Shown here one piece after another: positions 17,131 to 26,020 of a stretch of 64,000 bases of DNA. The notes below the pieces were generated by a model. It did not search any database. It had not been told where the DNA came from and was given only the letters and a program-made list of their open reading frames with translations. The DNA comes from Lachnospiraceae bacterium (GTDB lineage: Bacteria; Bacillota; Clostridia; Lachnospirales; Lachnospiraceae). A program made the position numbers and the translations under genes. Every line of letters starts with the position of its first letter. Positions within the stretch are counted from its first letter, which is position 1. The DNA lies in the NCBI GenBank assembly GCA_022845955.1, contig AP025576.1, positions 1,302,001-1,366,000 of the forward strand, in the 5' to 3' direction.

Positions 17131-17950
17131 ACTTCTGACTTATACGCCCAAGAATACCTGGATCCACCGTCTGAGCGGCGTGACGAAGATGCTGTTTTTT
17201 ATTCTCTGGTCCATCGCGGGCATGCTCACCTATGATACCAGGATTCTTGCTGTCATGCTGGCTGTCAGCCTGCTGATCTTCAAGGTGTCCAAAACCGAAT
17301 GGAAGCAGGTGGGGACGGTATTCAAGTTTATCCTTTTTTTCCTGTTCCTGAACCTGCTGACCGTTTTCCTTTTTTCCCCTTACCAGGGAACGGAAATCTA
17401 CGGAACCAAGACGGTGCTGTTCCACATAGCGGGACGTTACAGCGTTACCACCGAGCAGTTGTTTTACGAGTTCAATATCATGCTGAAGTATTTCACCGTG
17501 GTACCGGTGGTGCTGATGTTCATGGTGACCACCAACCCCAGCGAATTTGCAGCGAGTATGAACCGTCTCGGAATCAGCTATAACGTGGGATATGCCATCG
17601 CTATTGCCCTGCGTTATGTGCCGGATGTACAATCCGATTTTACCAAAATAAAACATGCCCAGGAAGCAAGGGGAATTGAAATGTCCAACAAGGCATCCCT
17701 GTTTAAACGCCTTAAAAATATGGCTAACATTATTTTCCCTCTCATTTTTTCCAGTATGGATCGCATCGATGTAGTGAGTAATGCTATGGAGCTGAGAGGC
17801 TTCGGGAAGAAGAAAAAAAGGACGTGGTACATGGGGAAGTCCCTGGAACGCAATGATTATCTGACCCTGGCTTTTGTCATCTGTTTTGTCGTGGCGGCGC
17901 TGGTGATTACGTTCTACGACGGCAACCGGTTTTATAATCCTTTCCGGTAA
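17123..17950 (+). CDS. ecfT: ECF transporter T component
   Basis: Membrane scaffold that couples the ATPases to the S component. I chose ATG 17123 because GAGGAGAG lies just upstream; an in-frame ATG at 17102 would give seven extra residues without a site. The 275 residues contain about five membrane helices. The two cytoplasmic coupling motifs typical of EcfT are present as EARGIE (near residue 183) and ELRGFG (near residue 224). It overlaps the ATPase gene by eight bases and ends the operon. Confidence 0.93.
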   Translation: MARLLTYTPKNTWIHRLSGVTKMLFFILWSIAGMLTYDTRILAVMLAVSLLIFKVSKTEWKQVGTVFKFILFFLFLNLLTVFLFSPYQGTEIYGTKTVLFHIAGRYSVTTEQLFYEFNIMLKYFTVVPVVLMFMVTTNPSEFAASMNRLGISYNVGYAIAIALRYVPDVQSDFTKIKHAQEARGIEMSNKASLFKRLKNMANIIFPLIFSSMDRIDVVSNAMELRGFGKKKKRTWYMGKSLERNDYLTLAFVICFVVAALVITFYDGNRFYNPFR

Positions 17951-18042
17951 CGGATGGGATACAAAAGCCAACCGTGTTTTGCATATTACACGAAAAATAT
18001 AAGCCCTGAGAGCATGGAAGGAAAGGGATAAGGAGAGCAGCT

Positions 18043-18924
18043 ATGAATGTATCAATTAAAAACGAAAAACTGCAGGTACAGATAAGCAGCAGAGGGGGCG
18101 AAATGCAGTCCATTATACGGGACGGCAGGGAGTACCTGTGGCAGGCCGATCCGCAATACTGGGATGAAAAAGCGCCTAACCTCTTTCCCTATATTGCCCG
18201 TATGACGGAAGGAAGATATACGCTGGACGGTAAAAGTTATCCCATGCCGCTCCACGGCTTTGTACATGTGACGGAACTTATTGCGGAAGAACAGACGGAG
18301 GATCGCATCGTTTTCCGGCTGGACGCCGGGGAAGAGACACGGAAACATTACCCCTATGCGTTTACCTACCGGGTAATATATGAACTGGACGGGGATGTCC
18401 TTCATATAACTTATCAGGTGGAGAATCATGATGAAAAGACTATGTATTTCGGAATCGGCGGGCATCCCGGTTTTCTGGTTCCCATGGAGGAGTCTCTTGG
18501 ATTTGAAGATTATTATCTGGAATTTGCCGGCAGAAAAGAGTATGACGAACCTGTCAGAATCGGATTTTCCCCGGAGTGTTTCGTGGATGGCAGTACAGAA
18601 CCTTTCCCTCTGGAAGACGGAAAAAAGATACCGTTACGGCACAGCCTCTTCGATAATGACGCCATTGTTCTGACACAGGTGCCGAAAATGGTGTCATTAA
18701 AATCAGACAGGGGTACGCGCCGTGTGACAGTGAGTTACCCGGATATGGACTATATCGGTTTCTGGCATGCCACATTAACTGAAGCACCTTATGTTTGTAT
18801 AGAACCCTGGTCGTCCCTTCCTTCAAGACAGGGAGTTGTAGAGGAGCTTTCCGACCAGCCGGGCCTGGTAAGCCTGAAGGCCGGCGGTGTGTACCGGAAC
18901 AGCTGGAGCATTGAGATTCAGTAA
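18043..18924 (+). CDS. Aldose 1-epimerase family protein, LacX-like
   Basis: Mutarotase-fold enzyme that likely interconverts alpha and beta anomers of a sugar, or a sugar phosphate in the LacX/YeaD branch. The 293 residues include the substrate-site motifs PLHGFVH (near 68), GIGGHPGF (near 139) and CIEPW (near 255), giving the expected catalytic His and Glu. No signal peptide. It is monocistronic: 92 bases from ecfT with a GGAGAGC site and a strong terminator after it. Its link to the surrounding genes is unclear. Confidence 0.88.
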   Translation: MNVSIKNEKLQVQISSRGGEMQSIIRDGREYLWQADPQYWDEKAPNLFPYIARMTEGRYTLDGKSYPMPLHGFVHVTELIAEEQTEDRIVFRLDAGEETRKHYPYAFTYRVIYELDGDVLHITYQVENHDEKTMYFGIGGHPGFLVPMEESLGFEDYYLEFAGRKEYDEPVRIGFSPECFVDGSTEPFPLEDGKKIPLRHSLFDNDAIVLTQVPKMVSLKSDRGTRRVTVSYPDMDYIGFWHATLTEAPYVCIEPWSSLPSRQGVVEELSDQPGLVSLKAGGVYRNSWSIEIQ

Positions 18925-18959
18925 GCTTCCCAAAACGGTATATAGTTTCTGCAATATGG

Positions 18960-18995
18960 CGGCCCTGTCTGAATTTTAGACAGGGCCGTTTTTCA
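18960..18995 (+). terminator. Strong Rho-independent terminator after the epimerase gene
   Basis: Perfect GC-rich stem GGCCCTGTCT (18961-18970) with AGACAGGGCC (18978-18987), extended by one C-G pair, followed by a run of T. A separate perfect palindrome GTGCCTTAAGGCAC lies at 18998-19011, between the convergent gene ends. Confidence 0.92.
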
Positions 18996-19072
18996 GTGTG
19001 CCTTAAGGCACGCTTTCTATGGAAGGGGCGGAGAGAGAATGGTATTTGCCCGTCATACCTTTTTTCATGGAT

Positions 19073-19633
19073 TTAGTTACTGCCCGTAGCCATAACCTTC
19101 AGCCTTCCCATCACCTTCTCCACCGGGGGAAGGGCAATAAGGATAACGGTAAGAATCGCTTCCGGAAGAATATAGCTGAGGTTATAAAGGGTAGATGCCC
19201 AGATGGCGGCCATATTTCCCCCAAAGTCACCCACATAAGTGGTATAGAAAATAAATCCGGAAATTTCATGGAACAGGAACCGACCGGCTACGCCCACGAG
19301 ATAACCCTTCAGAAGGCCGTGCTTTGATTTGCTGAAGAATCCGGAAAGACCGAGGGCGCCGAATGCCAGCGGAAAGTCCAGAAGGACCTGGGCGGGATGA
19401 ACCACATAAGGCCCGGTAATAAACTGCAGCACACCATAGGCCAGAGCGGCTATGATGCCGACTTTCGGACCATACCAGTAACCGGCCAGACAGACGATTA
19501 ACATGGAAAAAAGGGTGATGGATCCGCCGTTAGGCAGGCTGGGCAGCTTGATAACGGTGGCGATGACGGTTGCCAGGGCAATGGCAACGCCGGAATAAAC
19601 GACTTGCTTTACGGTGATAGAACTTTTGCTCAT
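19073..19633 (-). CDS. thiT: Thiamine ECF transporter S component ThiT
   Basis: Membrane thiamine-binding S component, 186 residues with about six helices. The family motif GGSITLFSML (residues about 34-43), then YG and GPYVVHPAQVLLDFPLAF (near 80-97) match ThiT/YuaJ. I chose the ATG at 19633 since AAGGAGGT lies immediately upstream on this strand; an in-frame ATG at 19693 would add 20 residues including that site. A TPP riboswitch precedes it, which confirms the thiamine link. No ATPase or T component sits next to it, so it must borrow one, possibly from the ECF operon nearby on the other strand. Confidence 0.95.
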   Translation of the reverse strand: MSKSSITVKQVVYSGVAIALATVIATVIKLPSLPNGGSITLFSMLIVCLAGYWYGPKVGIIAALAYGVLQFITGPYVVHPAQVLLDFPLAFGALGLSGFFSKSKHGLLKGYLVGVAGRFLFHEISGFIFYTTYVGDFGGNMAAIWASTLYNLSYILPEAILTVILIALPPVEKVMGRLKVMATGSN

Positions 19634-19796
19634 AAAAAAACCTCCTTGGTATTCGTACGCAAAGAGGGGAAACAATGACTGCAACGGCGGCAATAACTTT
19701 TATAATTATTACGCAGACAATTACAATCATATGACGTTCCTGTGTAAAGACAAATAATAGAAGGTATAAGTTGATCTTATTTGCTTTTACAAAGGT

Positions 19797-19880
19797 GCTT
19801 CCTTACGCCGGTATTACCCGGGTCAAGTGGTAAGGGTCAGAAACCATCGGTTTCAGTCTCAGCAATCGGCTCCCCTAGCG
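19797..19880 (-). ncRNA. TPP riboswitch upstream of thiT
   Basis: Read on the minus strand, the segment contains the conserved TPP aptamer elements in order: GGGGAGCC, GCTGAGA, GACCCTT, CTTGACCCGGGTAATACCGG and CGTAAGGAAGC. The two aptamer arms are complete. About 160 bases separate it from the thiT start, and I see no convincing terminator there, so control may act on translation initiation. A small hydrophobic reading frame starts within that stretch. Confidence 0.95.
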
Positions 19881-19904
19881 TGCATCTGTATTAAATTCTT
19901 ATTT

Positions 19905-19933
19905 ACTATAAACTGGCAACACAAAAAAGTCAA
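19905..19933 (-). promoter_or_regulatory. Promoter of thiT riboswitch transcript
   Basis: On the minus strand TTGACT (19928-19933) and TATAGT (19905-19910) are separated by exactly 17 bases. Transcription would begin just before the aptamer. The remaining gap to 20135 is AT-rich and holds only the upstream region of the CdaR-like gene on the plus strand. Confidence 0.8.
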
Positions 19934-20135
19934 GTATGTACTGAGAAAAGTGTACTTCTGCAGCTGTTAATTATAACGAAACATAGAATAAGGTCAGAAT
20001 ATAATGGAAGATGTTGGCGCTTTAGCAAATATGGTAAATATTATATACTAATGTTAATAATTATTTCTAGCCAGATTAAGAAAATACATATATACTATTA
20101 ATTAGTAGTAAATAGAACTGGCAGGTATATTAAAG

Positions 20136-21263
20136 ATGATTGACAGGTTGTTTGCGGAACGTTTAATAGATAAACTATCACAGTTTACGGAATATAATAT
20201 TAATATTATGGACGAGGACGGGATTATCATAGCGAGCAGAATGAAGGAAAGGGTCGGTACTTTCCATGAGGTAGCATTTCAGCTGATGAAAGGAGATGAG
20301 GACAGCAGGGTTGTAACGAAAGAAGATTCGGATAAAGGCGTAAAATGCGGTGTTAATATGGTGGTTCATGTAAATAAAAGAAAAGAAGGCGTAGTTGGTT
20401 TGTCAGGTGATCCAAGGGAAATAATGCCGGTGGCAAAAATTGTTAAGATGTCTGTAGAATTAATGCTGGAGTATGAATCCTATAAATTTGAAAGCTTGAG
20501 AAAATATAATTTAAAGGAACAGCTGATACACCTGATTTTGTATAGTGATGATTTTGTCAGAGAGGATTTAACAAAATATATTGTTGCATTGAATCTGGAA
20601 GAAGATATGGTGCGTGTGCCTATTTTGATAGAATGTAAGGACAGTACGGTGAGCGGGGAAAAACTAAGACAGCTTCTGGAGGACAACAAATATTTTTCAA
20701 GACAGGATTTTGTTGACATTACCAGGGAAGGTTTTTTGGTGATTTTTAAATCCATTGACTGCCCGATCGGATATATCATGCAGGATTACAAATATATGAT
20801 TGCAGAGTATCTCGCTGCCTTTCTGCAGTATATCAGGCATGCGGATATTAAGTCAGGGATATATATAGGGCCTTTACAAAATGACATCATGTACTATCGT
20901 CAGGCCTATCTGTATTGCCTGTGGATGCAGAAAAATATAAGAAAATCAGGAAGCTTTTATTTTTATGATTATATAGTGAAATATCTGGAGTCAATGGCAT
21001 CAATGACAGAATTCCATACGCTGTTTTTGATGCTCAAGCAGAAGCTGGGACAAAAGTTTATTGATAATTATCTTGAAACGATAGGTGCTTTAATTGAAAA
21101 GGAATATAACCTGAATAATGCCAGTGACTGGCTGCATGTACATAAGAATACGCTGGTGTACAGGCTGGATAAAATCAGGGAAATTCTTAACATGAATCCT
21201 CTTGCGAAAAATTCGGACAGGGAATTTATGGAATGCTTTTATTATTATCTTTTGAGAAAATAG
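20136..21263 (+). CDS. CdaR-family sugar-diacid/glycerate responsive regulator (copy 1)
   Basis: Transcription activator of the CdaR type. The N-terminal half holds the sugar-diacid recognition domain (NIMDEDGIIIAS near residues 24-35, GTFHEVAFQL near 42-51, GVVGLSGDP near 87-95). The C-terminus holds the PucR-type helix-turn-helix (NASDWLHVHKNTLVYRLDKI, about 328-347). In E. coli CdaR responds to glycerate, glucarate and galactarate and activates their catabolism; that fits the glycerate kinase gene immediately downstream. It is followed by its own terminator. A paralogue of similar length lies at 30119, so two CdaR genes bracket the AT-rich catabolic block. Confidence 0.9.
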   Translation: MIDRLFAERLIDKLSQFTEYNINIMDEDGIIIASRMKERVGTFHEVAFQLMKGDEDSRVVTKEDSDKGVKCGVNMVVHVNKRKEGVVGLSGDPREIMPVAKIVKMSVELMLEYESYKFESLRKYNLKEQLIHLILYSDDFVREDLTKYIVALNLEEDMVRVPILIECKDSTVSGEKLRQLLEDNKYFSRQDFVDITREGFLVIFKSIDCPIGYIMQDYKYMIAEYLAAFLQYIRHADIKSGIYIGPLQNDIMYYRQAYLYCLWMQKNIRKSGSFYFYDYIVKYLESMASMTEFHTLFLMLKQKLGQKFIDNYLETIGALIEKEYNLNNASDWLHVHKNTLVYRLDKIREILNMNPLAKNSDREFMECFYYYLLRK

Positions 21264-21282
21264 AAAACTGAAAATTCAAATG

Positions 21283-21312
21283 AGGAATGAGAAATAGTTT
21301 CATTCCTTTTTT
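21283..21312 (+). terminator. Terminator after CdaR copy 1
   Basis: AGGAATGA (21283-21290) pairs with TCATTCCT (21300-21307), followed directly by a run of six T. It separates the regulator from the catabolic genes. Confidence 0.82.
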
Positions 21313-21464
21313 ATTTGTATTGACAACACAAAAAAAGGCGGAATTCTTTGTAGAAGGAGGACGAGAAGATTTCGTGAAGCATGACTATAATTAATTTATA
21401 CAAAACAGCAGTGAGCAAATCAATACCTTGCTTATGAAAGAAAGCAGAGGTGTATGGACAGAGA

Positions 21465-22718
21465 ATGAGAGCAGAATACAGGGACGCTGAAATAATTATC
21501 CGTAAGGCTATTGAAGAAGTAATGCCGGATAAAGCAGTCCGAACCGTATTGAATAAAAGAAAGAGCCTGGAAAATGTTTATGTAGTGTCAATCGGAAAAG
21601 CAGCCTGGAAAATGGCATATACATGTCAGGAAATTCTTGGCGAGCACATTAGAAAAGGTATTATTCTTACAAAATACGGTCATGCAGAAAAACCGCTTGA
21701 TAAATTTGAAATTATTGAAGCGGGTCACCCTATACCTGATAATAATTCAATTGCCGGAACGCAGAAGATTATTGACATGGTTAAGACGCTGACAGAAAAA
21801 GATAATATTATTTTTTTATTATCCGGAGGAGGTTCCTCTTTATTTGAAAAACCAATTCGTGGAATTACGTTGGAAGATCTCCAGGAAGTAACACAGCAAT
21901 GTTTAAAATGCGGGGCTGATATTACAGAAATAAATACGATAAGAAAAAGGTTATCGGATGTCAAGGGCGGGAAATTTGCTGCATATTGTGCGCCTGCCAG
22001 AGTTTATGCAATTGTATTGTCAGATATTCTGGGAGATAAACTGGATATGATAGCCTCAGGACCAGCTTATGCAGACACATCTACATGTGAGGATGCCTTT
22101 CATATTATTCAAAAATACGATCTGAAGTTAAAAGAAAATATTCTTTCTGCTTTAAAAGAAGAAACACCGAGATACGTGAATAATGTAGAAACATATTTGA
22201 CAGGCAGTGTAAGCGAATTCTGTAAAGCAGCAGCGAAGTATGCAAAAGAATTGGGATACATTCCCTATATTTTGTCCGATACATTAGACTGTGAGGCAAA
22301 AGAAGCCGGAAGATTCATCGCATCTATTGCACGTACTGTATTAGAAAAGAAAGAATACAGTTTAAAAACGCCGTGTGCGGTAATAGTAGGCGGGGAGACA
22401 GTGGTTAAAGTTTCCGGGAGGGGAAAAGGCGGCAGGAATCAGGAAATAGCGTTAAGCGCCGCAGAAGGAATAAGGGATTTGGAAAATGTGGTAGTATTTT
22501 CAATCAGTTCAGACGGCACAGATGGACCAACGGATGCAGCCGGCGGAATTGTGAATGGAAAAACAGCCGAAGAGTTGGAAGCTCTGGGAATAAAATGTGA
22601 AGAGGCATTAAGAAATAATGATTCTTATCATGCCTTGGAAAAGATAGGGGGATTAATTAAAACCGGTGCAACAGGAACTAATGTGAATGATATAGCAGTC
22701 ATTCTTTGCAAAGCATAA
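21465..22718 (+). CDS. Glycerate 2-kinase, MOFRL/GckA type (copy 1)
   Basis: Phosphorylates D-glycerate to 2-phosphoglycerate, feeding glycolysis. I prefer ATG 21465 over a GTG at 21450 because the product then lines up with the paralogue at 47043; the ribosome binding site is poor in both cases. Motifs of the class are clear: LLSGGGSSL (near 115), RKRLSDVKGGKFAA (near 150), SDILGDKLDMIASGP (near 185) and, in the C-terminal MOFRL domain, SSDGTDGPTDAAGG (near 350). Some databases still call this family hydroxypyruvate reductase TtuD, but kinase activity is the established one. The 417-residue length is normal. It heads the first catabolic operon, 13 bases before the TIM-barrel gene. Confidence 0.92.
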   Translation: MRAEYRDAEIIIRKAIEEVMPDKAVRTVLNKRKSLENVYVVSIGKAAWKMAYTCQEILGEHIRKGIILTKYGHAEKPLDKFEIIEAGHPIPDNNSIAGTQKIIDMVKTLTEKDNIIFLLSGGGSSLFEKPIRGITLEDLQEVTQQCLKCGADITEINTIRKRLSDVKGGKFAAYCAPARVYAIVLSDILGDKLDMIASGPAYADTSTCEDAFHIIQKYDLKLKENILSALKEETPRYVNNVETYLTGSVSEFCKAAAKYAKELGYIPYILSDTLDCEAKEAGRFIASIARTVLEKKEYSLKTPCAVIVGGETVVKVSGRGKGGRNQEIALSAAEGIRDLENVVVFSISSDGTDGPTDAAGGIVNGKTAEELEALGIKCEEALRNNDSYHALEKIGGLIKTGATGTNVNDIAVILCKA

Positions 22719-22731
22719 GGAGGGAAGTGTT

Positions 22732-23634
22732 ATGAAGGATTCGATACATAAGTATTTCCAAATTGGGACAATTCAGTGGATGAGTCATCCCCCTGCAGAC
22801 TATGAGGTGTTGGATTCCATTAAAACTATCTGCTGCGATGATTACTTTGATGTGTTGGAAGTAACGCAGATGAAAGAAGAGGCAGTACGTGAGAGTGCAA
22901 GGAGAATGCTGGAGCAGTCACACATAAAAGTGTGCTATGGAGCACAGCCAAGGCTGCTGGGGCCGGGATTGAATCCAAATGATATCGATGAAAATGGCAG
23001 ACTTAAGGCAGAAAAAACACTTATGGATGCTGTGGATGAAGCTGAATATTTAGGGGCGGGAGGTATTGCTTTTCTGGCCGGGAAATGGGAAGAAAAGACA
23101 AAAGAAAAAGCATATCAGCAACTTTTGAAAACTACAAAAAATGTATGTGATTATGCGGCTGGAAAAGGGATGACAGTCGAACTGGAAGTATTTGACTATG
23201 ATATGGATAAGGCGGCCTTAATAGGTCCGGCGCCTTATGCAGCAAAATTTGCAGCTGATATGAAATGTATGTGCAGTAACTTTGGCCTTATTGTGGATTT
23301 ATCTCATTTCCCAACCACATATGAGACTTCAAAATTTGTTATACAGACATTGCGGCCCTTTATAACACATTTTCATATTGGTAATGCTGTTGTGAAGGAA
23401 GGGTATGAAGCATATGGCGATCAGCATCCCAGATTTGGTTTCCCCGGGGGTGCGAACGATACGCAGCAGCTATTGGATTTCTTTAAGATACTGAAAGAAG
23501 AGGGATTCTTCGATCAAGAGAATCCATACGTCCTTTCCTTGGAGGTAAAACCCTGGAATGGAGAGGATGGGGATTTAGTTTTAGCAGGTACAAAGAGAGT
23601 TATCAATAGAGCATGGGCTCTTTTAGATGATTAA
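22732..23634 (+). CDS. Xylose-isomerase-like TIM-barrel protein (copy 1)
   Basis: A 300-residue sugar isomerase/epimerase-like TIM barrel. Likely metal ligands are E152 (in ELEVFD), D189 (in LIVDLSHFP), H215 (in THFHIGN) and E271 (in LSLEVKP), the same order and spacing as in D-tagatose 3-epimerase and hydroxypyruvate isomerase families. Its partner genes are a glycerate kinase and a hydroxyacid dehydrogenase, so isomerisation of hydroxypyruvate to tartronate semialdehyde, or of a small keto-acid sugar, is a reasonable guess. A close paralogue is at 44172, again beside a dehydrogenase and a kinase. I do not recognise a named family beyond the fold. GGAGGG precedes the start. Confidence 0.75.
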   Translation: MKDSIHKYFQIGTIQWMSHPPADYEVLDSIKTICCDDYFDVLEVTQMKEEAVRESARRMLEQSHIKVCYGAQPRLLGPGLNPNDIDENGRLKAEKTLMDAVDEAEYLGAGGIAFLAGKWEEKTKEKAYQQLLKTTKNVCDYAAGKGMTVELEVFDYDMDKAALIGPAPYAAKFAADMKCMCSNFGLIVDLSHFPTTYETSKFVIQTLRPFITHFHIGNAVVKEGYEAYGDQHPRFGFPGGANDTQQLLDFFKILKEEGFFDQENPYVLSLEVKPWNGEDGDLVLAGTKRVINRAWALLDD

Positions 23635-23655
23635 AATAAGAGGAGGATTTGAACT

Positions 23656-25047
23656 ATGAAGAGAAGGCTTATGGCATGCGTATTGGCCGGTATATTGGCG
23701 GCAACTGCTTTGGGTGGTTGTTCAGGAACAACTGAGACAGTAGACGGCGGAGATGAAGTGACGGAAAATGTGGAAAATAAGGGGGCGGAAGAAGTAGTTA
23801 ATGAAGTTGGAAACGAGGAACAGATTACATTGAAGTTTGCAACGGGAGCTTCCGAATGTGTTACAGCACTGAATACCATTTTTTCAAATTATAATAGCGA
23901 ACATCCCAATGTTACTGTTGAAGTAACCGTTCTTCCGGGAGGTGTTGCCGGATTTAATTCCGCAATGGCCTCCAAATTGGCAGCAGGCGATGCACCGGAT
24001 CTTTTCCAGTATCAGTGGGGATCGCAGATTAACACATATGCAAAGGGAGGTAATTTACTGGATATTACTGATATAGGAATCCGGGATACCATTCAGGATA
24101 TTAAAAAACCGATGAATGTTTATAATGGAAAGGATTATGCATATCCGGTTGAATTTTCTTTATGGGGATTAATGTATAATACTGACATTGCTGAAAAGGC
24201 GGGAATTACAGAGACTCCGAAGACATTCGACGAATTTCTGGCGGATATGGACAAAATGAAAGCTAATGGATTGGAATATCCATTTATAGTTCCGGCAAAG
24301 GATGGTTCGGGGGCTACAGGTTTTGTATTCTGCTATCTTCATCAGATAGTTTCCGGTAAGAATCCTGACTTTTATTATCAGTGCTGTACGGGTGATAAAA
24401 GCTGGGACGGAGAAGAATGGAGAACATTATTTGAAACGTATGAAAAAATCCTGGAATATGCAAATCCTGACAGTCTTGGACTGGATGTAGACAATGCTTT
24501 AACCAGATTTGCAAGAGAAGAAGGCGCTTTTATGGTAAGCGGTCCAAGCACCATTAAAAAGCTTGAAGAAATGAACCCTGAGTTAGAAGGAAAACTCAAG
24601 TACATACCATTCCCTTTATATGACAGTGAAGATGAATATAAAACGATTGCAGATTTTGATTCATGTATATCCATCTGGTCGGGAACAAAATATAAGGAGG
24701 CGGCAATTGATGTTTATAAATATTTATACCTGCCTGAGAATAATACGCTGCTTGCCGAAGCAAGAAATGCAGTTCCTATTGTAAAAGGTGCGGATACAAG
24801 CTTTGTTGATGCATCCCTGCAGGATCAGATTCCCATTCTGAATGAAGGAAAATATGTAGGTTATTCTGAGAGAGAATGGATTCCCGGAATAAAGGAAATC
24901 ATGAAAACTATTGTTCAGGAATGGATCGGAGGAACAGATCTGGATACTACTCTTGCAAACTTGGAAAAAGAGCATCAGAGACTTTTGGATGCTGATAAAG
25001 AATTTTTGACAGGATTTGAAGAATTAAGATCCAGTATGAGAGAATAG
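23656..25047 (+). CDS. Sugar ABC transporter substrate-binding lipoprotein
   Basis: Extracellular ligand-binding lipoprotein of the first importer in the sugar-acid region, 463 residues. The signal peptide MKRRLMACVLAGILAATALG ends in the lipobox LGGC, followed by an acidic linker and the family-1 binding fold (SKLAAGDAPDLFQYQWGSQI, near residues 104-123; LWGLMYNTDIAEKAGITETP, near 175-194). GAGGAGG lies nine bases before the ATG. It follows the TIM-barrel gene by 21 bases and is followed by a hairpin and two permeases. Ligand unknown. Confidence 0.93.
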   Translation: MKRRLMACVLAGILAATALGGCSGTTETVDGGDEVTENVENKGAEEVVNEVGNEEQITLKFATGASECVTALNTIFSNYNSEHPNVTVEVTVLPGGVAGFNSAMASKLAAGDAPDLFQYQWGSQINTYAKGGNLLDITDIGIRDTIQDIKKPMNVYNGKDYAYPVEFSLWGLMYNTDIAEKAGITETPKTFDEFLADMDKMKANGLEYPFIVPAKDGSGATGFVFCYLHQIVSGKNPDFYYQCCTGDKSWDGEEWRTLFETYEKILEYANPDSLGLDVDNALTRFAREEGAFMVSGPSTIKKLEEMNPELEGKLKYIPFPLYDSEDEYKTIADFDSCISIWSGTKYKEAAIDVYKYLYLPENNTLLAEARNAVPIVKGADTSFVDASLQDQIPILNEGKYVGYSEREWIPGIKEIMKTIVQEWIGGTDLDTTLANLEKEHQRLLDADKEFLTGFEELRSSMRE

Positions 25048-25055
25048 GAAAATAG

Positions 25056-25091
25056 CAGGCCTATGCTCCTGGGATTAAGGGCATGGGCCTG
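25056..25091 (+). terminator. Intercistronic hairpin after the second binding-protein gene
   Basis: CAGGCC and ATGC on the left pair with GCAT and GGCCTG on the right, followed by TTTC. It lies between the lipoprotein stop and the first permease and resembles the hairpins at 7089 and 32934 in position. It likely sets the ratio of lipoprotein to permease mRNA. Confidence 0.6.
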
Positions 25092-25117
25092 TTTCACTAA
25101 GGAAGGGCGCATTCTAT

Positions 25118-26020
25118 ATGAATCATAATAAAAGAAAAAAAATATCCGTGTCAGCTCTAAATATTTTTCAATACGGGATAATGTTTCTGCCAATGTTAAT
25201 ACTGTTTTTGATTTTTTCTACGTATCCTGTAGTTGAAGGGGTTTTTTTCAGCTTTACGGATTGGGATGGTTTAAACCCCAAATTTAACTTTATTGGTTTG
25301 CAGAATTATAAAACTTTTTTTCATGATTTTGTTGTTTTAAAACCGCTTTACAATACGTTTATATACGCTTTCTGGGTGACTGTTATTCAGAATATTTGTG
25401 CGCTGGCCCTGGCATTAGCTTTAAACCAGAAATTTAAGACTAAAAATCTTTTAAGGACATTTATTTTTGTGCCGGTAGTATTGAGTTCACTGATTGTAGG
25501 TTATATTTGGAGCTATCTTTTTACGGAACCAATTGCCATGCTGGGTGACATGCTGGGTATCGAAGTTATGAAATATAATCTGCTTGGTAATAAAGCAACC
25601 TCTCTGGCAGCCGGTATTTTTGTTTCGGTATGGAAAGGGGTAGGATATACAATGGTTATATATCTGGCCGGCCTTCAAAATATCGATAAGGAAATTAAAG
25701 AAGCGGCGCTGGTAGACGGGGCCAAAGGATTTCAGCATTTCCGTTATATTACTTTTCCTCTGATTGCTCCTTCCTTTACAATTAATATTGTACTGGTTAT
25801 GGAGGGGGCCTTCAAACAATTTGATTTGATATTTGCACTGACAGGAGGCGGGCCGGGAAATTCCAGTGAGCTATTGTCATTGACAATCTATCGTGAATCG
25901 TTTGAATTCTATCGGGCGGGTTACGGTACTACAATGGGGGTAATTCTGGCGCTCATCATTATAGTGCTTTCACTATTTGAACTGGTCGTTCTGAGAAAGA
26001 GGGAGAATAACATTGGATAA
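25118..26020 (+). CDS. Sugar ABC transporter permease, MalF/UgpA type
   Basis: Membrane subunit of the importer, 300 residues with six predicted helices. The EAA loop reads EIKEAALVDGAKGFQHFRYI (about 192-211), and LTGGGPGNSSE (near 244-254) is characteristic of this subunit. AAGGAAGGG lies about ten bases upstream of the ATG. Its last codons overlap the TTG start of the next permease by eight bases. Again no ATPase gene accompanies the importer. Confidence 0.95.
   Translation: MNHNKRKKISVSALNIFQYGIMFLPMLILFLIFSTYPVVEGVFFSFTDWDGLNPKFNFIGLQNYKTFFHDFVVLKPLYNTFIYAFWVTVIQNICALALALALNQKFKTKNLLRTFIFVPVVLSSLIVGYIWSYLFTEPIAMLGDMLGIEVMKYNLLGNKATSLAAGIFVSVWKGVGYTMVIYLAGLQNIDKEIKEAALVDGAKGFQHFRYITFPLIAPSFTINIVLVMEGAFKQFDLIFALTGGGPGNSSELLSLTIYRESFEFYRAGYGTTMGVILALIIIVLSLFELVVLRKRENNIG

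Noticed and set aside
17093..17971. Minus-strand open frame of 292 codons rich in His/Gln
   Set aside because: Antisense to ecfT; composition is typical of a shadow of a membrane protein gene.
21450..22718. Hydroxypyruvate reductase (TtuD) annotation for the MOFRL proteins
   Set aside because: No Rossmann dinucleotide motif; the motifs are those of glycerate 2-kinase, and the reductase name is an old mislabel.
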